Part shown: piece after piece, positions 1 to 6,703 of the stretch
Position numbering within the stretch: the stretch's first letter is position 1
Layout: every line of letters starts with the position of its first letter
Source of the DNA: Paracoccaceae bacterium
Lineage (GTDB): Bacteria; Pseudomonadota; Alphaproteobacteria; Rhodobacterales; Rhodobacteraceae
NCBI GenBank assembly: GCA_012036325.1
Contig: JAAUPC010000021.1
Location: forward strand, 1-18,011
Length of the DNA: 18,011 nucleotides
Direction of reading: 5' to 3'
Notes under the pieces: generated by a model
What the model saw: only the letters and a program-made list of their open reading frames with translations
Databases searched by the model: none
Told to the model about the DNA's origin: nothing
Position numbers and translations under genes: made by a program

Positions 1-258
1 CTCCTTTCCCGCCTGACCGACGACCTGGAAACCCGCGCCGCGAAGGACAGCCTCACCGACCGCCTCCCGCCCCTGACGCGAGCGATGGCCGGCACCCCTG
101 ACGCCCCCCTCAAACTCGACAGCACCCCCCTGATCCTGACCGAGGCGGGCGGCGACTGGGAGATCAGGGTCCAGGATGTTGAAGGCGAGGTTGACCTTAC
201 ACTCGCCTCCCTTTCAGAACTTCCCGCAACCGTTTCCCGCTTGACGCCCCCCGCGTGA
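1..258 (+). CDS. C-terminal fragment of an unrecognised protein (5' end outside window)
   Basis: Frame 1 is open from the first base to a TGA at 256-258 and gives 85 residues, starting LLSRLTDDLETRAAKDSLTD and ending VSRLTPPA. Third codon positions are almost all G or C, as in the confident genes here, which supports real coding. The segment is hydrophilic, with no membrane span and no motif I recognise. The central stretch GGDWEIRVQDVEGEVDLTLA looks like alternating beta strands. Its last codons overlap the proposed tRNA-Asp promoter. I do not assign a function; the missing N-terminal part would decide the family. Confidence 0.6.
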   Translation, partial: LLSRLTDDLETRAAKDSLTDRLPPLTRAMAGTPDAPLKLDSTPLILTEAGGDWEIRVQDVEGEVDLTLASLSELPATVSRLTPPA

Positions 259-269
259 CCCCTTATCTG
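241..269 (+). promoter_or_regulatory. putative promoter of tRNA-Asp
   Basis: TTGACG (241-246) is followed, after exactly 17 bases, by TATCTG (264-269), 12 bp before the first base of the mature tRNA. This is a sigma-70-like pair with a good -35 and a modest -10. The -35 lies inside the last codons of the upstream reading frame and the stop codon lies in the spacer. Inferred from spacing and position only. Confidence 0.45.
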
Positions 270-281
270 GCCCCTCAGCGC

Positions 282-358
282 GCGGTGGTAGCTCAGTTGG
301 TTAGAGTACCGGCCTGTCACGCCGGGGGTCGCGGGTTCGAGCCCCGTCCACCGCGCCA
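282..358 (+). tRNA. tRNA-Asp (anticodon GTC)
   Basis: The full 77-nt cloverleaf can be folded by eye. Acceptor stem GCGGTGG (282-288) pairs with CCACCGC (348-354). The D-arm is GCTC/GAGT. Anticodon stem CCGGC (309-313) pairs with GCCGG (321-325) around loop CTGTCAC, with anticodon GTC at 316-318. T-arm GCGGG/CCCGT encloses TTCGAGC. The discriminator is G355 and the CCA end (356-358) is encoded. The loops and variable region closely match bacterial tRNA-Asp. Confidence 0.97.
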
Positions 359-446
359 CATCCCCCCTCCACGGTCATGCTTTCCTGCCTTTCGCTGGCC
401 GGGGGCCTTTGGCTATCTAGCGCCGCATGACTTTTGGGAGTGTTCG

Positions 447-815
447 ATGATCCGCCTTGCCGTTCTGGCCCTGCTGCTTTCTGCCCCGATGTCCCTCGCC
501 GACGCGATCAGCCTGCCGCCCGGGTTTGACGGGCTTTATGCCGCGGAAGGCATGCCCTGTTCCACCGAGGGCCGGATCCGGGTGGAGGCGGGGAGTTTCA
601 TCCACATGGACGGGGCGCTGTCGGTGACCGATCTGATCGAGGTTCCGGGCGATCCGAACAAGGTGGAGCTCACGCTTCTGGGCAGCGGTGGCGGCGGGGA
701 GTGGACGGAATCGGCGGTGCTGACGCTGTCGGTCGGAGAGCGGGATACGGCGCTGGTCTGGGATTACCCGGACGGCACGCGCAACATCTGGACGCGCTGC
801 GAAGATTTGCCCTGA
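447..815 (+). CDS. small secreted/periplasmic protein of unknown function
   Basis: This 122-residue protein starts at ATG 447, with GGGAG at 436-440 as ribosome binding site. The frame is open further upstream, but that part reads through the tRNA gene, so the later start is chosen. Residues 1-20 form a typical signal peptide: MIRLAV, a hydrophobic core, and a likely cleavage after ADA. The mature part is about 100 residues and has two cysteines, C38 (GMPCST) and C118 (WTRCED), near its two ends, suggesting one disulfide that closes the domain. The rest looks beta-rich, with a GSGGGG turn. No family recognised. The stop is one base from the convergent acetyltransferase stop. Confidence 0.75.
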   Translation: MIRLAVLALLLSAPMSLADAISLPPGFDGLYAAEGMPCSTEGRIRVEAGSFIHMDGALSVTDLIEVPGDPNKVELTLLGSGGGGEWTESAVLTLSVGERDTALVWDYPDGTRNIWTRCEDLP

Positions 816-816
816 G

Positions 817-1260
817 CTACAGTTTCATCCGGTAGCGGATATGGCCGTCTGAGGCGACGTACTGGTCATAAAGCGCGCGGGCGCGGGTGTTGCCTGCGTT
901 CGTGTGCCAGTAAAGCCGGGCCCAGCCTTTGGCGCGGGCCAGGGTGATCAGATCGTCGATCAGCGCGCGGCCAAGGCCCTGGCCGCGGGCGGCATCGGTG
1001 ACGAAGAGGTCTTCGAGATAGGCGTCCTCGGTCAGGACCCAGGTGGAGGGGTGGTGCATGTGGATGGCAAAGCCCAGCACTTGGCCATCCACCACCGCCA
1101 GCCGTGCCTTGACGGGGGAGGCGGGGTCCATCAGGCGGGTCCAGGTGGCGGCGGTGACCTGGGGGGCAAGGTCCACCGCGTAGAAGGCAAGGTAGGCGGC
1201 CCAGAGGTTCAGAAAAGCAGTTTGATCTGAGGGGCTTGCGTCCCGAACCTCAACCATCAT
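817..1260 (-). CDS. GNAT-family N-acetyltransferase
   Basis: This 147-residue single-domain protein has the usual length of a stand-alone GNAT enzyme. Strand beta-4 is seen as YLEDLFVTDAA (81-91). It is followed by the acetyl-CoA pyrophosphate loop RGQGLGRAL (92-100), matching the Q/RxxGxG/A motif A, and then by LYWHTNAGN and the conserved ARALYDQY segment, whose tyrosine (about Y131) is commonly the general acid in this fold. The family moves an acetyl group from acetyl-CoA to an amine; the substrate cannot be read from sequence. Its start overlaps the stop of the upstream peptidase gene by four bases (ATGA on the minus strand), so the two are probably co-transcribed and translationally coupled. 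The start could be either of two adjacent ATG codons. Confidence 0.88.
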   Translation of the reverse strand: MMVEVRDASPSDQTAFLNLWAAYLAFYAVDLAPQVTAATWTRLMDPASPVKARLAVVDGQVLGFAIHMHHPSTWVLTEDAYLEDLFVTDAARGQGLGRALIDDLITLARAKGWARLYWHTNAGNTRARALYDQYVASDGHIRYRMKL

Positions 1261-2630
1261 GCGATGCGGTCCAGGATGCGCGCCCAGGACCGGATGCCGT
1301 GGTGGAAGGAGGAGAGATCGTATTTCTCATTCGGGGAATGGATCTGGTCATCATCCTTGCCAAAACCGATCAACATCGCGTCCATCCCGAGGATCGACTT
1401 GAAGTAACCGGCCACCGGGATCGACCCGCCCGCGCCGACAAAGGCGGCGGCGCGGCCCCATTCTTCGGTCAGGGCCTGGCGGGCCGCCTCAAACGCGGGG
1501 TCGGAGATTTCCATGACCGAGGCGGGGGCGCCGTCGATGCCGTCATGCCAGATGATTTCGCAATCGGGGGGCATCTGGGCTTCGGCCCAGGCGCGGAAGG
1601 CGGGCAGGATCTTCGCGGGGTCCTGGGCGGAGACGAGGCGGAAGCTGACCTTGGCATGGGCTTCTGCCGGCAGAACCGTCTTGAAGCCCGCGCCGGTGTA
1701 GCCGCCCCACATCCCGTTCACCTCGGCCGTGGGGCGGGACCAGATCATTTCCAGGGGCGTGCGGTCCTGTTCGCCGGACGGGTGCGACAGGCCGACATCG
1801 CCCAAGTAGCTCGCGTGGTCAAAGGCCAGCGATTGCCATTGCTGGCGCAAGCTGTCGGGCAGTTCGGCCACGTCGTCGTAGAAGCCCGGCACAGTCACGC
1901 GGCCGGTGGCGTCATGCAGTCCCGCCAGAAGCTGCGACATGACGTGCAGGGGGTTGCGGGCAAGGCCGCCATACATGCCGGAATGGAGGTCACGCGACGC
2001 GGCGCGGATGGTGAATTCGGCCTTGCAGAGGCCGCGCAGCATGGTGGTGATGGTGGGGACGGCCCCTTCGAAAAGCCCGGTGTCGCAGATGAGGGCGACG
2101 TCGCAGGCAAGCTCGGCGTGGTTCTCTTTCAGGAAGGGGATGAGGGAGGGGGAGCCGGATTCCTCCTCACCCTCCAAAAAGATCGTCAGGTTGCCGGGAA
2201 GCTGCCCGTGGACAGCTTTCCAGGCGCGGCAAGCCTCAAGGAACGTCATCAGCTGGCCCTTGTCATCCGATGCGCCGCGCGCGCGGATGACGCGGCCTTT
2301 GGGGGTGTCCTGAAGTTCGGGGTCAAAGGGGTCACGGTCCCAAAGCTCAAGCGGGTCAACGGGTTGCACGTCGTAGTGACCGTAGAACAGGATATGGCGC
2401 TTGCCGGTCCCGCCGTGGCCGACCACCATCGGATGGCCGGGTGTCGCGGCGGCGCGGGCATCGAAGCCCAAGGATTGCAGGTCGGCGACCAGCCAATCGG
2501 CTGCGCGGGCGCAATCGGGTTTGTAGGCCGGATCGGTAGAGATCGACGGAATGCGCAGAAGGTCCATCAGCCGGTCAAGGGCCTGGGGCAGGTCGGCATC
2601 AATGCGGGCGAGGACGGCGTCAAGGGTCAT
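1257..2630 (-). CDS. M20-family metallopeptidase (dipeptidase/carboxypeptidase-like)
   Basis: A 457-residue cytosolic zinc peptidase of the M20 clan, of usual length. Metal-site motifs occur in order: GHYDVQP with H85 and D87; RARGASDDKGQ with the bridging aspartate near 122-123; FLEGEEESGSPSL with the general-base and metal glutamates near 155-157; CDTG near 182-185; the dimerisation-domain histidine in LHSGMYGG (H216); and near the C-terminus HSPNEKYDLSSF. This set is typical of the M20/M25/M40 dipeptidases, which remove C-terminal residues from small peptides or acylated amino acids; the substrate is unknown. The frame stays open upstream through the tandem repeat, but the only non-TTG start is ATG 2630, preceded by AGGAA ten bases away, and the protein then aligns normally (MTLDAVLARIDADLPQALDR). 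First gene of a two-gene unit with the acetyltransferase. Confidence 0.93.
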   Translation of the reverse strand: MTLDAVLARIDADLPQALDRLMDLLRIPSISTDPAYKPDCARAADWLVADLQSLGFDARAAATPGHPMVVGHGGTGKRHILFYGHYDVQPVDPLELWDRDPFDPELQDTPKGRVIRARGASDDKGQLMTFLEACRAWKAVHGQLPGNLTIFLEGEEESGSPSLIPFLKENHAELACDVALICDTGLFEGAVPTITTMLRGLCKAEFTIRAASRDLHSGMYGGLARNPLHVMSQLLAGLHDATGRVTVPGFYDDVAELPDSLRQQWQSLAFDHASYLGDVGLSHPSGEQDRTPLEMIWSRPTAEVNGMWGGYTGAGFKTVLPAEAHAKVSFRLVSAQDPAKILPAFRAWAEAQMPPDCEIIWHDGIDGAPASVMEISDPAFEAARQALTEEWGRAAAFVGAGGSIPVAGYFKSILGMDAMLIGFGKDDDQIHSPNEKYDLSSFHHGIRSWARILDRIA

Positions 2631-2667
2631 GGGTCGGGGGTTCCTGTCGGTGGGGCCTTGGGGCCGA

Positions 2668-2695
2668 ACCCTAGCAGGCGGGTCTGGAGTGTCCA
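2668..2695 (-). promoter_or_regulatory. putative promoter of the M20 peptidase unit
   Basis: On the minus strand TGGACA (2695-2690) and TAGGGT (2673-2668) are separated by 16 bases, with transcription starting near 2661, about 30 bp before the peptidase ATG. TGGACA matches the -35 consensus at five of six positions; the -10 is weaker. The -35 lies inside two nested inverted repeats. Inferred by eye only. Confidence 0.35.
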
Positions 2696-2711
2696 GAGCC
2701 GCCCCGACACT
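2683..2711. repeat. nested inverted repeats, possible operator
   Basis: Two perfect dyads overlap. TCTGGA (2683-2688) and TCCAGA (2692-2697) are separated by GTG. AGTGTC (2688-2693) and GACACT (2706-2711) are separated by 12 bases. They cover the proposed minus-strand -35 hexamer and end where the tandem repeat begins. Such dyads are common binding sites for dimeric regulators, but no particular regulator can be named. Confidence 0.4.
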
Positions 2712-2782
2712 TGGCCAGTCGCTGGGCCAGTCGCTGGGCCAGTCGCTGGGCCAGTCGCTGGGCCAGTCGCTGGGCCGGTCGC
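2711..2782. repeat. 12-bp tandem repeat (six units)
   Basis: Six head-to-tail copies of TGGGCCAGTCGC fill 72 bp. Units two to five are identical, the first has T instead of G at position 2, and the last has G instead of A at position 7. It lies between the divergent starts of the peptidase (2630) and hemA (2921). Because 12 is a multiple of three, all frames stay open through it (LGQS repeats on plus, DWPS repeats on minus), which extends open frames but is not evidence of coding. Confidence 0.97.
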
Positions 2783-2835
2783 GCGGAAGTGAGCGGAGAG
2801 ACGGCGACAATTCGCCCCCTTGGCCAGAAGGCGGG

Positions 2836-2849
2836 TTGACCGAGATCAA
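2836..2849. promoter_or_regulatory. FNR/FnrL-type binding site upstream of hemA
   Basis: TTGAC-CGAG-ATCAA fits the FNR-family consensus TTGAY-N4-RTCAA at every specified position. Its centre (2842.5) lies about 78 bp before the hemA ATG, leaving room for a class II promoter: a centre at -41.5 would put transcription start near 2884, with a weak -10 (CAGATT, 2872-2877). Oxygen control of hemA by FnrL is known in Rhodobacter sphaeroides. The site itself is seen; its use here is inferred. Confidence 0.65.
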
Positions 2850-2920
2850 GGCATGGCTGCAAAAGGCAGCACAGATTGCCCATGTAAGCCAGCAAGACCC
2901 GCAAGTGATGGACCGGACGC

Positions 2921-4153
2921 ATGATGGATTTTGAAGCCGCCCTTGATGCCAGCCTGCAGCGGCTGCATGACGAAGGGCGCTATCGCACCTTCATCGACAT
3001 CGAACGGAGCCAAGGCCAATTCCCGCATGCGGTCTGGACGAAGGCAGATGGCTCGAAGAAGGACATCACCGTCTGGTGCGGGAATGACTACCTGGGGATG
3101 GGCCAGCACCCGGACGTGCTGGCCGCGATGCATGAGGCGTTGGAGGCGACGGGCGCTGGCTCCGGCGGCACCCGCAACATCAGCGGCACCACGGTCTATC
3201 ACAAACGGCTTGAGGCGGAACTGGCCGATTTGCATGGCAAGGAAGGCGCGCTGGTCTTCACCAGCGCCTACATCGCCAATGACGCGACGCTGAGCACGCT
3301 GCGGGCGATCTTCCCGGGGCTGATCATCTATTCCGACGCCCTGAACCACGCGAGCATGATCGAAGGTGTGCGGCGTGGCGGGGGAGAGAAGCGGATCTTC
3401 CGGCACAATGATGTGGCGCATCTGCGCAGCCTGATGGCGGCGGATGACCCGGCGGCGCCAAAGCTGATCGCCTTCGAATCGATCTATTCGATGGATGGCG
3501 ATTTCGGCCCGATCGCGGCGATTTGCGACCTGGCCGAGGAATTCGGCGCGCTGACCTATATTGATGAGGTCCATGCCGTGGGCATGTATGGCCCGCGCGG
3601 GGCAGGGGTTGCCGAACGCGACGGACAGATGCACCGGATCGACATCATCAACGGGACACTCGCCAAGGCTTACGGCGTCTTTGGCGGCTATATCGCGGCC
3701 AGTGCCAAGATGGTGGATGCGGTGCGGTCTTATGCTCCGGGCTTCATCTTCACCACCAGCCTGCCGCCTGCCATCGCCGCCGGAGCTGCCGCCAGTGTGC
3801 GGTTCCTGAAGGGCGAAGGGGGCCGCGCCTTGCGGGCCCGGCACCAAACCGCGGCCAGCATCCTGAAGCTGCGGCTGAAGGGGATGGGCCTGCCGATCAT
3901 CGACCACGGCAGCCACATCGTGCCGGTGCATGTCGGCAACCCGGTCCATTGCAAGATGCTGTCGGACATGCTGCTGGAGAGCCACGGCATTTACGTCCAG
4001 CCGATCAACTTTCCCACCGTTCCGCGCGGCACGGAACGGCTGCGCTTTACCCCATCCCCGGTGCATGGGCCAAAGGACATCGACGCCCTGGTGCATGCCA
4101 TGGATGCATTGTGGAGCCATTGTGCGCTGAATCGCGCCGAAGCGGTGGCCTGA
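2921..4153 (+). CDS. hemA: 5-aminolevulinate synthase
   Basis: A 410-residue pyridoxal-phosphate enzyme that condenses glycine with succinyl-CoA to give 5-aminolevulinate, the first committed step of haem and bacteriochlorophyll synthesis by the C4 (Shemin) route. It resembles Rhodobacter HemA over its full length: RYRTFIDIER, WCGNDYLGMGQHP, GAGSGGTRNISGTT, LNHASMIEG, IDEVHAVGMYGPRGAG and PTVPRGTERLRFTPSP. The PLP-binding lysine is K249 in GTLAKAYGVFGGY. Two adjacent ATG codons are possible starts; the second (2924) gives the length and N-terminus MDFEAALD of the Rhodobacter protein. The ribosome binding site is weak. The gene lies downstream of an FNR-type box and a tandem repeat, so oxygen-dependent control is likely. 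No sign of damage or transfer. Confidence 0.97.
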   Translation: MMDFEAALDASLQRLHDEGRYRTFIDIERSQGQFPHAVWTKADGSKKDITVWCGNDYLGMGQHPDVLAAMHEALEATGAGSGGTRNISGTTVYHKRLEAELADLHGKEGALVFTSAYIANDATLSTLRAIFPGLIIYSDALNHASMIEGVRRGGGEKRIFRHNDVAHLRSLMAADDPAAPKLIAFESIYSMDGDFGPIAAICDLAEEFGALTYIDEVHAVGMYGPRGAGVAERDGQMHRIDIINGTLAKAYGVFGGYIAASAKMVDAVRSYAPGFIFTTSLPPAIAAGAAASVRFLKGEGGRALRARHQTAASILKLRLKGMGLPIIDHGSHIVPVHVGNPVHCKMLSDMLLESHGIYVQPINFPTVPRGTERLRFTPSPVHGPKDIDALVHAMDALWSHCALNRAEAVA

Positions 4154-4189
4154 GGCGCGCTGCATGTGCAAAGGGCCTTGCCCTATGCT

Positions 4190-4213
4190 ACGGTTTCGCC
4201 AATACGAAAACGT
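4190..4213 (+). terminator. imperfect hairpin between hemA and the rodZ-like gene
   Basis: ACGGTTTCG (4190-4198) can pair with CGAAAACGT (4205-4213) around CCAATA, eight of nine positions matching. No T-tract follows, so it is only a candidate terminator or leader structure. A smaller hairpin, AGGGC-CTT-GCCCT, lies just upstream. Confidence 0.25.
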
Positions 4214-4273
4214 GACTGAGTCGTTTGGGAAGGCGATTCTGGACACGCAGTGCACCAAAGGGGACAGGGGCGC

Positions 4274-5505
4274 ATGATCGGTTGGAGGTCGAAACCTTCG
4301 ACAACCGAAGAGGACAAGCCCAAGGGCTTTGACGACTTTGAGTTGCGGCTGGGCGATCTGATGCGTGGCGAACGGGCCACGCTGGGCAAGTCCCTGCTTG
4401 ATGTTCAGCGTGAGCTGAAGATCAAGGCGACCTACATTGCTGCCATCGAAAACGCGGACCTTTCCGCCTTTGAAACTCCGGGCTTTGTGGCAGGCTATGT
4501 CCGGTCCTACGCCCGCTATCTGGCGATGGACCCTGACTGGGCTTTTGAGCGCTTCTGCAGCGAAGCGGGCTATGCCGTGTCGCATGGCCTGTCGGCAGCG
4601 GCCGCCCCGCAGCAGATTGTCAAGGCGCGGGCGCGGGTGGACTATTCCGACCCCTTGGGCAACCCCAATGCCAGCTTCGTGCCACGGGGCGAGGCGCTGT
4701 TTTCGCAAGTTGAACCCGGGGCCATCGGGTCGATCGCGGTGCTGGTCGTGCTGATCGGGGCCATTGGTTATGGTGGCTGGTCGGTGTTGCAGGAAGTGCA
4801 GCGCGTGCAACTGGCCCCGGTTGAGGAAGCGCCGACCGTGGTCGCGCAGATCGACCCCTTGGCCAATGCGGGTGCGACGGCACCGTCTCTGGTGACCACA
4901 CGCGCCGCCGAAGCCGCGCCCGAGATCGCGCCTGCGACCGGAACCTCGATGGCCGAAGCGACCACTGGCAATGACGTGATGGACCGGCTTTACCGGCCGC
5001 AAGCGCTGGATGTGCCGGTGCTGACCTCACGCGATGGGCCGATTGCGGCGATTGATCCGCGCCAGACCGGCGTGCTGGCGGATGCGGGCGAAGCCTCGGC
5101 CGTCGATGCCGCGATGGATGAGGCGCTGGGTGCCGACGTGCAGGTTGTGGCCCAGGCCCAGCAAGGGGTTGAGGTTCTGGCGGTGCGCCGTCCTGGGTGC
5201 GCGTTGACGCGGCCGATGGCACGGTGCTCTTTGAAAAGATCCTCGATGCGGGCGAACGCTATGCCGTGCCCGCGCTGGAAGAGCCGCCGATTTTCCGCAC
5301 CGGCAACTCAGGGAGTATCTACTTCCTCGTGGATGGGGCGACCCTTGGCCCCGTGGCCCCCGGTGCGAATGTGGTGCGTGACATAGCCCTTTCGCCGGAA
5401 TCCCTGACCGCGGCGATTGCCGCTGCTGACCTGAGCGCGGATGAGGACCTTGCGCGTTTTGCCTTGGCCGATCCGACCGCGCCGGTCGAAGGCGCGTCAG
5501 AGTAA
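4274..5505 (+). pseudogene. rodZ: RodZ-like helix-turn-helix membrane protein, reading frame interrupted by one base
   Basis: The product would be about 410 residues in the RodZ order. An N-terminal helix-turn-helix (about 22-90) contains LGKSLLDVQRELKIKATYIA and FVAGYVRSYARYL. One membrane span lies near 150-172 (IGSIAVLVVLIGAIGYGGW), followed by a low-complexity Ala/Pro-rich linker and a C-terminal DUF4115-type beta domain. RodZ links MreB to the wall machinery. The first frame gives VEVLAVR (5171-5188) and then turns to nonsense. From 5191 another frame continues SWVRVDAADGTVLFEKILDAG to a stop at 5503-5505, exactly the expected domain, so one base (probably a C in the CGCC run at 5186-5189) is missing. 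It lies directly upstream of ispG, the order also seen in Escherichia coli. Start ATG 4274 follows a GGGG-rich binding site; GTG 4250 is an alternative. True mutation or sequence error cannot be told apart here. Confidence 0.82.
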
Positions 5506-5519
5506 CACCCCACCCCCTG

Positions 5520-5548
5520 TTGCCGCGCGCCTGCGGGCGGCTTATGCT
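5520..5548 (+). promoter_or_regulatory. putative promoter of ispG
   Basis: TTGCCG (5520-5525) and TATGCT (5543-5548) are exactly 17 bases apart, each matching consensus at four of six positions. Transcription would start near 5555, leaving a leader of about 24 bases that contains GGAG (5566-5569) before the ATG at 5579. Confidence 0.5.
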
Positions 5549-5578
5549 GGTGCCGCAGTTGCAGCGGAGCCTGACCCG

Positions 5579-6703
5579 ATGACCCACAATCCCATCCGCC
5601 CCTGGCGCAATATTGACCGGCGCGTGTCGCGGCAGATCCGGGTGGGCAAGGTGCTGGTGGGCGGCGATGCACCAATTTCGGTCCAGACGATGACCAACAC
5701 GCTGACCACCGATGTGGCTGCGACGATTGAACAAATCCAGCGTTGTGCGGTGGCGGGGGCGGATATCGTCCGCGTCTCGACCCCCGATCAGGAGAGCACG
5801 GCGGCGTTGCGCGAGATTGTGCAGGAGTCGCCCGTGCCAATCGTGGCCGACATCCATTTCCACTACAAACGCGCAATCGAGGCGGCGGAGGCGGGAGCGG
5901 CCTGTCTGCGGATCAACCCCGGCAACATCGGCGATGCGAAGCGCGTGGCCGAGGTGGTGCGGGCGGCGAAGGACCATGGCTGTTCGATCCGGATCGGGGT
6001 GAATGCGGGGTCCTTGGAAAAGCACCTTCTGGACAAATATGGTGAGCCTTGCCCGGATGCGATGGTGGAATCCGGCCTCGACCATATCAAGCTGTTGCAG
6101 GACAACGATTTTCACGAGTTCAAGATTTCGGTGAAAGCCTCTGACGTCTTCATGGCCACTGCCGCCTATCAACAACTGGCAGGCGTCACCGACGCGCCGA
6201 TCCATCTGGGGATTACCGAAGCTGGGGGCCTGATGTCCGGCACCGTCAAGTCCGCCATCGGGCTGGGCAGCCTGCTTTGGTTCGGGATCGGCGACACGAT
6301 CCGCGTCAGCCTGTCCGCCGACCCGGTGGAAGAGGTGAAGGTGGGGTTCGAGATCCTGAAATCCCTGGGCCTGCGGCACCGGGGCGTCACCATCATCTCT
6401 TGCCCAAGCTGCGCGCGGCAGGGGTTTGACGTGATCAAGACCGTCAGCGCTCTGGAAAACCGGCTGGCGCATATCACCACCAGCCTGAGCCTGTCGATCA
6501 TCGGCTGCGTCGTGAACGGCCCGGGTGAGGCCTTGATGACCGACATCGGCTTTACCGGCGGCGGGGCGGGCAAGGGGATGGTCTACCTCGCGGGCAAGCA
6601 GGATCACACGCTGTCGAACGACCGGATGGTCGATCACATCGTCGAACTGGTCGAGGCCAAGGCGGCCGAGATCGAGGCGGCTGAAAAGCTGGCTGCAGAA
6701 TGA
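5579..6703 (+). CDS. ispG: 4-hydroxy-3-methylbut-2-enyl diphosphate synthase (IspG/GcpE)
   Basis: A 374-residue cytosolic [4Fe-4S] enzyme of the MEP pathway. It converts methylerythritol cyclodiphosphate to HMBPP for isoprenoid, quinone and carotenoid precursors. The N-terminal TIM-barrel shows VQTMTNTLTTD, RVSTPD, VADIHFHYKRA, LRINPGNIG, LGITEAGG and SLSADP. The C-terminal cluster domain has C275 and C278 in SCPSCARQGFDV, C310 in IIGCVVNGPGE and the fourth ligand E317; the same four in Escherichia coli are C270, C273, C305 and E312, so spacing is conserved. The start is set by GGAG nine bases before ATG 5579, although the frame is open further upstream. Downstream it overlaps a cupin gene by four bases (ATGA). 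Confidence 0.97.
   Translation: MTHNPIRPWRNIDRRVSRQIRVGKVLVGGDAPISVQTMTNTLTTDVAATIEQIQRCAVAGADIVRVSTPDQESTAALREIVQESPVPIVADIHFHYKRAIEAAEAGAACLRINPGNIGDAKRVAEVVRAAKDHGCSIRIGVNAGSLEKHLLDKYGEPCPDAMVESGLDHIKLLQDNDFHEFKISVKASDVFMATAAYQQLAGVTDAPIHLGITEAGGLMSGTVKSAIGLGSLLWFGIGDTIRVSLSADPVEEVKVGFEILKSLGLRHRGVTIISCPSCARQGFDVIKTVSALENRLAHITTSLSLSIIGCVVNGPGEALMTDIGFTGGGAGKGMVYLAGKQDHTLSNDRMVDHIVELVEAKAAEIEAAEKLAAE

Noticed and set aside
255..446. N-terminal extension of the small secreted protein through the tRNA gene
   Set aside because: The extension is translated from tRNA sequence, and a signal peptide with its own ribosome binding site begins at 447.
2690..2709. PpsR/CrtJ-type operator (TGT-N12-ACA) near hemA
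   Set aside because: The arms TGT and ACA are present, but the spacing is 14 bases rather than 12, and the site lies over the divergent peptidase promoter.
2711..2782. Possible CRISPR array or repeat-protein coding region
   Set aside because: Units are 12 bp and directly adjacent with no spacers, so not CRISPR. The LGQS or DWPS translation has no start codon or binding site of its own, and the peptidase already has a good ATG downstream.
1236..2792. Long plus-strand open frame (518 codons) opposite the M20 peptidase
   Set aside because: It is a shadow of a gene with a complete set of M20 metal motifs, and it runs through the tandem repeat only because a 12-bp unit keeps every frame open.
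2846..5002. Long minus-strand open frame (718 codons) opposite hemA and the rodZ-like gene
   Set aside because: It mirrors the GC-rich third codon positions of hemA and the rodZ-like gene, is full of His/Arg/Gln-rich nonsense, and has no family motif or ribosome binding site.
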